Source of the DNA: Pedobacter heparinus DSM 2366
Lineage (GTDB): Bacteria; Bacteroidota; Bacteroidia; Sphingobacteriales; Sphingobacteriaceae
Length of the DNA stretch: 64,000 nt
Direction: 5' to 3'
Assembly (NCBI RefSeq): GCF_000023825.1
Contig: NC_013061.1
Coordinates: 2,604,001-2,668,000 of the forward strand
The notes under the pieces were generated by a model. It had not been told where the DNA came from and made no database searches. It saw only the letters and a program-made list of their open reading frames with translations. Below, in pieces: positions 27,682 through 35,698 of this stretch; the first letter of the stretch is position 1; each line of letters starts with the position of its first letter. The translations under genes and the position numbers were made by a program.

Positions 27682-28503
27682 TTATACCCCACTATAAGCA
27701 TTAAAGCCACCATCTACCAGGATAGTTTCTCCGTTAACAAAGGCTGACGCATCGCTTAATAAATAGATCAATGTGCCATTTAATTCTTCAGGACTCCCCA
27801 AACGACCAAAAGGGGTATGATTTACGAAACGTTGCGCCCTATCTGTAAATGTGCCATCCGGATTGGTTAATAATGAGCGGTTCTGTTCTGTTAAGAACAC
27901 CCCCGGTGCCAGTGCATTAACCCTTACTTTATCGCCATAACGCTGGGCAAGCTCTACCGCCATCCACTTTGTATATCCTTCTATTGCATTTTTTCCCATT
28001 GTATAACCCAAAACACGGGTTAAAGGGCGTTGTGCTGCCAGTGAAGAGATATTCACAATGGATCCTTTGCCTTTTTCTGCGATAACCCTTCCAAATACAT
28101 GTGTAGGATAAACCGTTCCAAAAAGATTAAGTTCGACAGCTTTTTGAGTGTCGGCCACGTTTATATCAAATATATTCTGATCAGGAGAAATGGTAGCGCC
28201 AGGAATATTGCCCCCTGCAGCATTGACAAGTCCGTCAATGGTACCCCATGTATTCAGTATCTGATTTTTTGCCGCAACCAATGCCTCTTCATTTAGCACA
28301 TCAGTGATTACCGCAATTGCCTCTCCCCCAGCTTCGGTAATGGCCTTTACGCGCGTATTGGCTTTATCTTCATTTCGCCCTAAAATGGCAACTTTTGCAC
28401 CGGCAGCAGCAACAGCCAGCGCAAATGATTCTCCTAATACACCAGTTGCCCCGGTAATTACGATCACCTTGTTCTCTAATGAAAACAGATCTTTGCTCTT
28501 CAT
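27682..28503 (-). CDS. SDR-family D-mannonate oxidoreductase (fructuronate reductase)
   Basis: Short-chain dehydrogenase, 273 residues. NAD(P)-binding motif GATGVLGESFALAVAAAGA, catalytic Ser in IVNISSLAAQ and Y-x3-K in GYTMGKNAIEGY. Its place in front of uxuA indicates reduction of D-fructuronate to D-mannonate, a step done by the unrelated UxuB in enterobacteria and by SDR enzymes in many Bacteroidota. The assignment to this substrate rests on context and on similarity to KduD/mannonate-type SDRs. It is divergent from kdgK, with a shared regulatory site in between. Confidence 0.88.
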   Translation of the reverse strand: MKSKDLFSLENKVIVITGATGVLGESFALAVAAAGAKVAILGRNEDKANTRVKAITEAGGEAIAVITDVLNEEALVAAKNQILNTWGTIDGLVNAAGGNIPGATISPDQNIFDINVADTQKAVELNLFGTVYPTHVFGRVIAEKGKGSIVNISSLAAQRPLTRVLGYTMGKNAIEGYTKWMAVELAQRYGDKVRVNALAPGVFLTEQNRSLLTNPDGTFTDRAQRFVNHTPFGRLGSPEELNGTLIYLLSDASAFVNGETILVDGGFNAYSGV

Positions 28504-28579
28504 ATTGTTTATTTAAAACGAGTTAATTAATTCTATCAATGTTAATGAAATTTAATCTCGGAAGGCAATAATAGAAACT

Positions 28580-28598
28580 AAATATTTACGAAATCGTT
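28580..28598. promoter_or_regulatory. Candidate hexuronate LacI operator (uxu/kdg divergent region)
   Basis: AAATATTTACGAAATCGTT, with an ACGA-N2-TCGT core, lies midway between the divergent uxuB-like and kdgK genes (77 and 79 bp from their starts). A copy with one change occurs at 37368-37386 upstream of exuT. Confidence 0.6.
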
Positions 28599-28677
28599 TG
28601 AAATTTATTAAATAAAATACTTTACTTCTATTTGATAGGGAGAACCTGTATTATTGCAATCTGAAATCATTAAATTT

Positions 28678-29673
28678 ATGCTAAATCAAGAAAACATATT
28701 GGTATTCGGGGAATTATTGTTGCGGTTCAGTTCTTCCGAAGATCAATTTATTTCTAAGAACCACACTGTTTCTTTATTCCCCGGAGGATCTGAAGCGAAT
28801 GTTTCCGCTTCATTGGGGCAATGGAATATTCCTTGTTCTTATGTGAGTTGTGTACCAGATAATGCACTTGCCAATAATGCTTTACAAACTTTGCAGGAAT
28901 TGGGTGTTGATACGGGCAGAACTGTGCTGCAAGGCAGCAGACTAGGTTTGTATTTTCTACTTTCTGCGAATGGTTTAACCAATGGCGAGGTGGTATACGA
29001 CAGAAAATATTCTTCATTCAGCAATCTGAAGCCCGGCACCATCGACTGGGATCAGGTTTTGGAAGGCCATACCTGGTTTCACTGGACGGCACTTACCCCT
29101 GCTTTAAATGAAAATATGGCTGCTGTTTGTGAAGAAGCGCTGAAAGTTGCAAGAAGAAAAGGATTAAAAATATCCGTAGATCTGAACTACAGGAGCAGGT
29201 TGTGGGATTACGGTAAGCAGCCTATTGAGGTAATGCCTGATCTGGTAAAATATTGTGATGTGATTATGGGAAATATATGGGCAGTAAATAAAATGCTTGG
29301 CATTCCTGTTGATGAGCACTTAAACCGTCAAACCCCTCCTGAAATATACAAAACACATGCAGATGTTTCTGCTGCCGCTGTATTTAGTAATTTCCCACAG
29401 TGCAGACATATTGCTTATACTTTCCGTTTTATGGATAACCCAAAGCACAATTTATTTTATGGTACTTATCATACACCCGATGGTAATTATATTTCTCCGG
29501 TACTGGAAACCAATGAGGTATTAGACCGGATTGGCAGTGGTGATGCTTTTATGGCAGGCTTAATTTATGGTTTATCAACCACTAATGATGGGCAGGAAAT
29601 TATAAATAAAGCAACAGCATCCGGCTATAAGAAGCTTTTTGTAAAAGGGGATTTTGGTGATGGTGCTATTTAA
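28678..29673 (+). CDS. kdgK: 2-keto-3-deoxygluconate kinase (PfkB family)
   Basis: Phosphorylates 2-keto-3-deoxygluconate to KDPG. 331 residues from the ATG at 28678; a longer frame starts with TTG at 28654 and is less likely. Ribokinase-fold signatures: NILVFGELLLRFSS, PGGSEANVSASLGQW near the N-terminus, KISVDLNYRSRLWD in the middle and DRIGSGDAFMAGLIYGL as the PfkB signature 2 with the catalytic Asp. It is followed 37 bp later by the KDPG aldolase gene, completing the lower branch of hexuronate degradation. Confidence 0.95.
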   Translation: MLNQENILVFGELLLRFSSSEDQFISKNHTVSLFPGGSEANVSASLGQWNIPCSYVSCVPDNALANNALQTLQELGVDTGRTVLQGSRLGLYFLLSANGLTNGEVVYDRKYSSFSNLKPGTIDWDQVLEGHTWFHWTALTPALNENMAAVCEEALKVARRKGLKISVDLNYRSRLWDYGKQPIEVMPDLVKYCDVIMGNIWAVNKMLGIPVDEHLNRQTPPEIYKTHADVSAAAVFSNFPQCRHIAYTFRFMDNPKHNLFYGTYHTPDGNYISPVLETNEVLDRIGSGDAFMAGLIYGLSTTNDGQEIINKATASGYKKLFVKGDFGDGAI

Positions 29674-29710
29674 ATTGCAAATTGTAACGATAAAATAATC
29701 ATATATACTG

Positions 29711-30364
29711 ATGAACATTGAAAAAAATCCGTTAAAAGTTATACAGGACTATCCGGTTATCCCGGTTTATTATAACGAAAATGCACAAACCTGCATAGAA
29801 GTATTAAAAGCAAGTTATGCTGGTGGTGTGCGCGTGTTTGAATTTACAAACAGAGGGCAAAATGCGCTACAAAATTTTAAAGCTTTATTGGCATATAGAA
29901 ATGAACATCTGTCAGATATGCAGCTTGGAATAGGAACTATAAAGACTGTAGCACAGGCCGAAGCTTATATAGAACTTGGCGCCGATTTTATTGTAAGTCC
30001 TATTGTACGTGCCGACCTTGCCAAAATAAGCGCTGCACACCATATATTGTGGATACCGGGTTGTATGACACCAACAGAGATTAATCTGGCTGAGGAACTT
30101 GGGGCGCCGCTTGTTAAGCTTTTTCCGGGAGATACTTTGGGTACTGGCTTTTTAAAAGCTATAAAACCACTTTTTCCTAATCTTAAATTTATGCCAACTG
30201 GTGGTGTTGATGTAACTAAAGAAAGCATAGACAGCTGGTTAAGCGCTGGCGTAACTGCTTTGGGATTTGGTTCTAAACTATTTCAACAACCGGAAAATGC
30301 AAATGACTATAACTGGCTAACAGAACGCTGTCAGTTGTTAATGAGTCTTGTTCATAAAAAATAA
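29711..30364 (+). CDS. eda: KDPG aldolase (2-dehydro-3-deoxyphosphogluconate aldolase)
   Basis: Cleaves KDPG to pyruvate and glyceraldehyde-3-phosphate. 217 residues, class I aldolase. Family motifs: RVFEFTNRG with the catalytic Glu, GIGTIKTVAQAEAYIELGAD, IPGCMTPTEI, the Schiff-base Lys in LVKLFPGDTLG, and MPTGGVD. Its product glyceraldehyde-3-phosphate could be the substrate of the GapN-like enzyme at 34045-35670. It is cotranscribed with kdgK, and the terminator hairpin at 30376-30406 follows. Confidence 0.96.
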   Translation: MNIEKNPLKVIQDYPVIPVYYNENAQTCIEVLKASYAGGVRVFEFTNRGQNALQNFKALLAYRNEHLSDMQLGIGTIKTVAQAEAYIELGADFIVSPIVRADLAKISAAHHILWIPGCMTPTEINLAEELGAPLVKLFPGDTLGTGFLKAIKPLFPNLKFMPTGGVDVTKESIDSWLSAGVTALGFGSKLFQQPENANDYNWLTERCQLLMSLVHKK

Positions 30365-30375
30365 GAGTTAAAAAA

Positions 30376-30406
30376 GAACGCTCACCGGTTTAACTGATGA
30401 GCGTTC
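30376..30406 (+). terminator. Hairpin terminator after eda
   Basis: GAACGCTCA (30376-30384) pairs with TGAGCGTTC (30398-30406) over a 13-nt loop, 11 bp past the eda stop. It is flanked by A6 upstream and ATTAAATCTTATTTTT downstream, so it could act in both directions. Confidence 0.7.
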
Positions 30407-30464
30407 ATTAAATCTTATTTTTATGTTAGTTAATGTTCTGGTCGCTTTAAAAGAAAAGCCAATC

Positions 30465-30794
30465 TTATTTTTTCTGGTCATCCCGATCGTAAAGGTCGAT
30501 CAGTTTACTCTGTAACCTGATTACCGAATTTTCCAGCTGACTGATTTTTTCCTTTAACTGTGAGACTACTTGTTCCTGCTCGCTTACCCCTTCTTCTCCA
30601 ATATCTAAAAACTCTCTAAGGGTTAAATTGTGAACTTCTGCTATCTGATTTATTCTGCTGAAGTTAGGGTCTGTAATTCCTGTTTCAAGCTTAGAATACG
30701 CCGGGATAGATATTTCCAACAGATCAGCCATTGCTTTTTGGTTAACTCCCTTTTTCTGGCGTAAGATTCTAAATTTTTCACCTAAAGTTTTCAT
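30465..30794 (-). CDS. XRE-family helix-turn-helix regulator with C-terminal coiled coil
   Basis: 109 residues. A Cro/CI-type helix-turn-helix occupies residues 5-62 (LGEKFRILRQKKGVNQKAMA, DLLEISIPAYSKLETGITDP). A heptad-like helix at 72-103 (EQEQVVSQLKEKISQLENSV) probably mediates dimerisation. Architecture of this size is common in Bacteroidota. The regulated genes are not obvious; the neighbouring small membrane protein gene on the same strand is one possibility. It converges on eda. Confidence 0.9.
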   Translation of the reverse strand: MKTLGEKFRILRQKKGVNQKAMADLLEISIPAYSKLETGITDPNFSRINQIAEVHNLTLREFLDIGEEGVSEQEQVVSQLKEKISQLENSVIRLQSKLIDLYDRDDQKK

Positions 30795-30978
30795 AGTCTA
30801 TAATCTATATCTTTGTGAAGTTTTTTGTATAATAAATTTAAGAATTATTTAATAAAATATTGTAATATTCTTATAATATTATGAAACAAATTATTCAAAT
30901 CATTTATTGGTAATTAAAATATTATCTTTTGACCCAATAATTTCAGATTTTTAGAAAATATTGGGAGAGAGAAAAAAA

Positions 30979-31194
30979 CTATTTTTTATTCTGTCTGAAG
31001 ATAAATGCTGCCATCATCAATGCGACAGATAAGCCTGAGAGGCCAGGAAAAGAAATAAACAAAAACAATACTCCACAAACTACACCAATTGCAACAATAA
31101 AGAGAAAGCCCTGCAGGAAAGTATCCATCTTAAAGGCCGCTATGAATGCAAACAAAATAAAGGCTAATGCTAAAATATTTATAAACATATACAA
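30979..31194 (-). CDS. Small hypothetical membrane protein
   Basis: 71 residues, almost entirely hydrophobic: two or three membrane segments (INILALAFILFAFIAAF, LFIVAIGVVCGVLFLFI, LSVALMMAAFIF) and a basic C-terminus (RQNKK). No family recognised. It lies 184 bp upstream of the XRE regulator gene on the same strand; the gap is AT-rich without clear signals. Start ATG at 31192-31194; a second ATG two codons later is also possible. Confidence 0.65.
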   Translation of the reverse strand: MYMFINILALAFILFAFIAAFKMDTFLQGFLFIVAIGVVCGVLFLFISFPGLSGLSVALMMAAFIFRQNKK

Positions 31195-31317
31195 AGATGC
31201 ATATTCAATGTTAAGTTAATGTTAACAAGGGTGTATTTTGCAATAATGTGAACAAAAAAACATTGCTTATTTTATTCCTATATTTTCTATAATCCCCATT
31301 TTGACTACAAAAAGCAC

Positions 31318-31329
31318 ACAAACGTTTGT
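31318..31329. promoter_or_regulatory. Perfect palindrome upstream of the second lacI gene (operator candidate)
   Basis: ACAAACGTTTGT is a perfect 12-bp palindrome 81 bp before the LacI gene start. Its CAAACGTTTG core recurs at 32441-32450 in front of the next gene. Both positions fit autoregulation and control of the kinase gene by this LacI protein. Confidence 0.7.
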
Positions 31330-31410
31330 TTAATTTTAAATCATTGTACCAAAACAAAGAGAGAAGCCAGATTTTTATTGAATTGTTAAAGTTTATTCTA
31401 ATATTTGAAT

Positions 31411-32433
31411 ATGATGACTGATAAACCAACAACTATTAAGGAAATAGCTAAAATGCTCAAGGTTTCGGTTTCTACAGTTTCAAGGGCATTAAATGATCAT
31501 TCAAGTATAGGTTTAACTACAAAAATGAGGGTCAAAAAGCTTGCTGAAGAACTTAATTATGAGCCCAATCAGAAAGCAATACAATTTCTACATGGAAAGT
31601 CTTACGTAATTGGTGTGATTTTGCCGGAGTTATCTGAATCATTCTTTTCTGCGGCCATCAGTGGCATTGAAGATATTGCATACAAAAGAAATTATACGGT
31701 TTTACTGGCGCAGTCACATGATGATGCGGATCGGGAAAAACTACTTGTGGAAAAAATGAAAACCCAGAGAGTTGACGGTTTACTTGTTTCGGTATCCAAA
31801 ACAACGAGCACTTATGAACATTTTGATAATTTTAAGAAGTTAAATATCCCTGTTGTTTTTTTTGATCGTGTCCCTCCTGTTAAAGATATACATTATGTGG
31901 CTTCTAATCTGGAGACCGGTACTTTTGAAGCAGTGAACTTTCTTTTAAAAAAAGGGCATCGTTCTATTGGAATGATCAATGGACCTCAGACACTTGTGGC
32001 AAGTCATGAAAGGAAAGAAGGTTACATAAGGGCAATGCTATCTAACCGTTTAAAATTTGATCCCTCTTTGATGATCAGTTGTGATCTGTCTGAAAAAGGA
32101 ACTGTTGAGGTAATGGACAGGATGCTGAACCATAAGCGTAAACCCACTGCAATTGTTACTTTTAATGATTACGTTGCCCTGTTCGCTATGCGCTATGTTA
32201 AGTCTCTTAACCTTCAGCAAATTGATTTTGTGAGCTATGCAAATCTTCCGATCATTAACTATATGGATTATATACCTATTGCTTCTGTAGAACAGTTTCC
32301 TTATAAACAGGGTAAAAAGGCGGCAGATATATTAATTGATCTGATCAATAAACCAAAAAATGAATCGGCAACTGAACAGGCCTACTTCCATATAGTTGTT
32401 GAATCCGAATTGGTTTTAAGTAGTAAGCGGTAA
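31411..32433 (+). CDS. LacI-family regulator linked to the NahK-like kinase gene
   Basis: About 340 residues. The LacI helix-turn-helix and hinge (TIKEIAKMLKVSVSTVSRAL, NYEPNQKAIQFLHGKS) precede a sugar-binding-type effector domain (YVIGVILPELSESFFSAAIS, RVDGLLVSVSKTT, IPVVFFDRVPP, AIVTFNDYVALFAMRY). The ATG at 31411 is preferred over the TTG at 31405; the next ATG at 31414 is also possible. Two CAAACGTTTG palindromes flank the gene, the second in the promoter of the downstream kinase gene, so it probably controls N-acetylhexosamine metabolism. The effector is unknown. Confidence 0.92.
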   Translation: MMTDKPTTIKEIAKMLKVSVSTVSRALNDHSSIGLTTKMRVKKLAEELNYEPNQKAIQFLHGKSYVIGVILPELSESFFSAAISGIEDIAYKRNYTVLLAQSHDDADREKLLVEKMKTQRVDGLLVSVSKTTSTYEHFDNFKKLNIPVVFFDRVPPVKDIHYVASNLETGTFEAVNFLLKKGHRSIGMINGPQTLVASHERKEGYIRAMLSNRLKFDPSLMISCDLSEKGTVEVMDRMLNHKRKPTAIVTFNDYVALFAMRYVKSLNLQQIDFVSYANLPIINYMDYIPIASVEQFPYKQGKKAADILIDLINKPKNESATEQAYFHIVVESELVLSSKR

Positions 32434-32439
32434 TTTTGC

Positions 32440-32451
32440 GCAAACGTTTGC
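32440..32451. promoter_or_regulatory. Perfect palindrome in the kinase promoter (LacI operator candidate)
   Basis: GCAAACGTTTGC is a perfect 12-bp palindrome between the LacI gene and the kinase gene. It lies 25 bp upstream of the -7 box at 32477-32484, close to the -33 region, a position suited to repression. Confidence 0.72.
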
Positions 32452-32476
32452 ACATCTTATTAGCAACATAAATAAT

Positions 32477-32484
32477 TAAATTTG
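32477..32484 (+). promoter_or_regulatory. -7 promoter box of the kinase gene
   Basis: TAAATTTG matches TAnnTTTG exactly, 25 nt before the ATG at 32510. The nearest TTTG upstream is inside the palindrome but is 26 bp away, longer than the usual 19-21, so the -33 element is uncertain. Confidence 0.5.
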
Positions 32485-32509
32485 GGTCAATAATCAATAT
32501 ACTAAACCC

Positions 32510-33568
32510 ATGTTCGAAAATATTCTAAGCCATTATGGCCTTGATTTGAATACGACAAATATTCAGCCATTTGGTGATGGTTTGATCAATCATACCTGGA
32601 TGGTCGTTACAAATAACAAAAGGTACATTTTGCAAAAAGTAAATAGCGAGGTCTTCAAAAAGCCATCAGATATTGATGAGAATCTTTTACTATTAAAAAA
32701 ATATTTGCATAAGACACATCCTGAATATTTATTTGTATCACCTTGCAGTACAAAAGATGGAGCTTCTTTGATTAGTAATGAAGCTGGCTATTTTAGGTTA
32801 TTCCCTTTTATTGAGGGTTCTACTTCACTTAATACATTGAGCAGGAAGGATGAAGCCTTTCAGGCTGCTAAACAATTTGGGATGTTCTCAAAGCTACTGG
32901 CCAACTTTGATGCAAAACAACTCAATATTACCATTCCTAATTTTCATAACCTGATATTAAGGTACGATCAATTTACGGAAGCATGTAGACTGGCGCCTAA
33001 CCCAGAAAGGCTACAGAAAGCAGCCGATGAGATACATTTTATCAATGCCAATGAGGAAATTGTGCATACCTACCGGAAGATTTTACAGAATAAAGCCATT
33101 CCTTTAAGAGTAATTCATCATGATACAAAAATTAGTAATGTATTGTTTGATGCACACAATAAAGGCATATGTGTAATTGACCTGGATACAGTTATGCCAG
33201 GTTATTTTATAAGTGATGTTGGAGATATGATGAGGACTTATCTGAGCGAAGCTGGTGAGGAAGAGACGGATTTCAGTAAAATAAGCATCAGGAAAGATTT
33301 CTTTAGCGCAATTTACGAGGGATATATGAGTGAAATGAAAGAAGTGCTGACTGATGAGGAGAAGGAATATTTTACCTATTCTGGAAAGTTTATTATTTAT
33401 ATGCAGGCCATTCGATTTTTGGCTGATTACTTACAAAATGATATTTATTATGGGGCAAAATATGAAGATCATAATTTCAACAGGGCAAAGAATCAGATTG
33501 TATTGTTAAAAGAATATATTAAAGTTGAAAAAGAACTGATCATTGATACGCTTAAGGTGGATTTTTAA
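32510..33568 (+). CDS. Phosphotransferase-family sugar kinase (N-acetylhexosamine 1-kinase-like)
   Basis: 352-residue kinase of the aminoglycoside phosphotransferase / NahK superfamily. Nucleotide-binding part: GDGLINHTWMVV, RYILQKVN. Catalytic loop: RVIHHDTKISNVLFD (the H-x-D...N pattern); metal-binding Asp in CVIDLDTVMPGY; SDVGDMMRTY typical of NahK-type kinases. It would phosphorylate N-acetylglucosamine or N-acetylgalactosamine at C1, or a related sugar. Placement after a LacI gene and in the same region as a GH20 hexosaminidase supports a HexNAc role, but no GNB/LNB phosphorylase is present. Some databases label the family mucin desulfatase, which I regard as misleading. Confidence 0.8.
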   Translation: MFENILSHYGLDLNTTNIQPFGDGLINHTWMVVTNNKRYILQKVNSEVFKKPSDIDENLLLLKKYLHKTHPEYLFVSPCSTKDGASLISNEAGYFRLFPFIEGSTSLNTLSRKDEAFQAAKQFGMFSKLLANFDAKQLNITIPNFHNLILRYDQFTEACRLAPNPERLQKAADEIHFINANEEIVHTYRKILQNKAIPLRVIHHDTKISNVLFDAHNKGICVIDLDTVMPGYFISDVGDMMRTYLSEAGEEETDFSKISIRKDFFSAIYEGYMSEMKEVLTDEEKEYFTYSGKFIIYMQAIRFLADYLQNDIYYGAKYEDHNFNRAKNQIVLLKEYIKVEKELIIDTLKVDF

Positions 33569-33604
33569 TTAAATTTGAGTGTAAATGTTTAATCATCAGG
33601 CATT

Positions 33605-34039
33605 ATGTATAAATCTAAATTTAAGCTCGCTCTCCACTGGCTGCTGATTACTTTAGGATTCTACATATTTTGGGTTCTCAGTTACCTTATCTTAACTAAG
33701 TTTGCAACATCTGAAGTCAGCAGGTTCCATCACAGTAAGGAAAGTATATGGGACCAGTTGACAGCGGCCGATATTTTCTGGTATATCATGTTTGTTTTTG
33801 GAGTTGCATTGGTTACCTATGTAATCAAGCAATGCATAAAATATGCACCAAACAGAAGAATAGCGGCTCTGCTTTATGCATTACTTATTATAGTATCTGT
33901 AGGAATGTTAGTAGATAAGCTGATAGAAACAACTACATTTCTATATATTATTCCTCATTTTATTATAAATATTGTTTTTCTTTTTCCAATAGCATATGCC
34001 CTTTTTAAGGCTACTGGAAAAGTCGAAAACGATGTTTGA
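33605..34039 (+). CDS. Hypothetical four-helix membrane protein
   Basis: 144 residues with four predicted membrane segments (LALHWLLITLGFYIFWVLSY, FWYIMFVFGVALVTYVI, AALLYALLIIVSVGML, PHFIINIVFLFPIAYALF). No family recognised. It follows the kinase gene by 36 bp and could be cotranscribed with it. It converges on the GapN-like gene with only 5 bp between, so no separate terminator fits there. Confidence 0.7.
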   Translation: MYKSKFKLALHWLLITLGFYIFWVLSYLILTKFATSEVSRFHHSKESIWDQLTAADIFWYIMFVFGVALVTYVIKQCIKYAPNRRIAALLYALLIIVSVGMLVDKLIETTTFLYIIPHFIINIVFLFPIAYALFKATGKVENDV

Positions 34040-34044
34040 TCAAA

Positions 34045-35670
34045 TTAAAACAAATATTTTGTACTCAGGAAATTGGAACTATTGCTGTCTACAATTTCAT
34101 TGATCAGGTGTTTGTTACTCTCATTTAATTTAGTAGCCACTAAAGAGCGGATAGAAAACGACCTTAAGGCATCAATTACAGATAAGGTTCCTTCTGCGCT
34201 ATCTTTCCTGCCTGTAAACGGAAATACATCCGGTCCGCGTTGGCATTGGCAATTGATATTAACCCTGCTTACCTGATTAACCAGCGGATCAATAAGCGCA
34301 GCGATTTCTTCATCATCATTGCTAAAAATACTCACCTGTTGTCCATGTGTAGAATCAATAAGATATTGAATGGTTTCTTCCAGATCATCAAATGGTACAA
34401 CTGGTATTACAGGTCCAAATTGCTCCTCTGTATACAACTTCATGTGCTTATTTACAGGATAAACAATTGCAGGATATACAAATGATTCACAGCTATCTCC
34501 CCCATTGTCGTTCACAATCTTAGCACCCTTAGCTACTGCATCAGCTATACAGTCTTTAAGGTAAGCCGGTTTTTGTGGCTCCGGTAAAGGAGTTAAAGAA
34601 ACACCTGTTTCCCATGGCATACCAAATTTAAGTTCAGCGACTGCAGCGGAAAGCTCTTTCAGAAATACGTCGGCCAGGCTTCGGTGTATAAAAACGATCT
34701 TAAGGGCAGTACACCTTTGTCCGTTAAAAGACAATGACCCCAATACAGTTTCCTGTACTGCCAGGTTAATATCAGCTTTTGCGGTAATTATTGCGGCATT
34801 TTTGGCATCTAAACCAAGGATTGCCCTTAACCTGTTAACTTTAGGGTGTAACTTTTTAAGTTCATTGGCTACCTTGCTTGATCCAATTAATGTTAAAACA
34901 TTAATCTGACCAGATTTCATGAGATCAGGAATAATTTTATTTCCCCGACCGTATATGGTGTTTACTACTCCTTTTGGAAAACAATCCCTAAATGCTTCCA
35001 ACAGTGGGTAATGTAACAGCGTACCATGCTTAGGTGGTTTAAACAGCAAGGTATTTCCCATGATCAACGCAGGGATCAGTGTGGTAAAAGTTTCATTTAA
35101 GGGATAATTAAATGGCCCCATGCACAATACCACACCTAAGGGTGAACGTCTGATCTGTGCCACAATTCCCTGCTCTATGCTGAATTTAGAAGATTGTCTG
35201 TCTAAGTCTTTCAGCGCATCAATTGTAGCATAAATATACTCCACTGTACGGTCAAATTCTTTGACAGAATCGGCATATGATTTACCTATTTCCCACATTA
35301 ACAATTTGACAACGATGGCCTTCTTTTCAATGATTTTATGCGTAAACTGTTCTACGCAATGGATCCTGTCTGCTACACTCATAGTTGGCCACTCTCCTCT
35401 TCCGTTGTTGTATGCGGCTACTGCAGCCTGAAGTGCTTCATCAGCCTCTTTTTCACTACATAAAGGATATGTTCCTATTAACTTTCTTTCCAGTCCCTTT
35501 TCTGTTCTAATACAAACAGGAGATAGAACTTCATGTACCTCACCATTCCAGGCGCGCATTTCACCATTAGTCAGGTATTCACGCTGGTGTATTTCTTCGG
35601 ATAATTTAAACGCTTCAGGGATCTGATTTTCTGCTACGAAAATAGAATCGAGCTGATTTTTTGAAAACAT
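34045..35670 (-). CDS. GapN-like NADP-dependent glyceraldehyde-3-phosphate dehydrogenase (ALDH superfamily)
   Basis: Aldehyde dehydrogenase, 541 residues, resembling non-phosphorylating glyceraldehyde-3-phosphate dehydrogenases (G3P to 3-phosphoglycerate with NADPH). Oxyanion Asn is at 188 (GPFNYPLNE) and the nucleophile Cys at 320 (SFNGQRCTALK). The general-base Glu of the usual E-L-G-G-K motif is replaced: the aligned stretch reads L-G-L-D-A-K, with Gly at 286 and an acid (D288) two positions later. It lies 28 bp downstream of the hexuronate transporter gene, consistent with using G3P from the KDPG aldolase. Substrate is inferred, not proven. Confidence 0.8.
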   Translation of the reverse strand: MFSKNQLDSIFVAENQIPEAFKLSEEIHQREYLTNGEMRAWNGEVHEVLSPVCIRTEKGLERKLIGTYPLCSEKEADEALQAAVAAYNNGRGEWPTMSVADRIHCVEQFTHKIIEKKAIVVKLLMWEIGKSYADSVKEFDRTVEYIYATIDALKDLDRQSSKFSIEQGIVAQIRRSPLGVVLCMGPFNYPLNETFTTLIPALIMGNTLLFKPPKHGTLLHYPLLEAFRDCFPKGVVNTIYGRGNKIIPDLMKSGQINVLTLIGSSKVANELKKLHPKVNRLRAILGLDAKNAAIITAKADINLAVQETVLGSLSFNGQRCTALKIVFIHRSLADVFLKELSAAVAELKFGMPWETGVSLTPLPEPQKPAYLKDCIADAVAKGAKIVNDNGGDSCESFVYPAIVYPVNKHMKLYTEEQFGPVIPVVPFDDLEETIQYLIDSTHGQQVSIFSNDDEEIAALIDPLVNQVSRVNINCQCQRGPDVFPFTGRKDSAEGTLSVIDALRSFSIRSLVATKLNESNKHLINEIVDSNSSNFLSTKYLF

Positions 35671-35698
35671 TTAGATCGTATTAGATATTATTTAACAA

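Noticed and set aside
30795..30978. Small RNA or antitoxin between the XRE and small membrane genes
   Set aside because: The gap is only AT-rich; no terminator hairpin, promoter pair or conserved frame was found, so a toxin-antitoxin reading is not supported.
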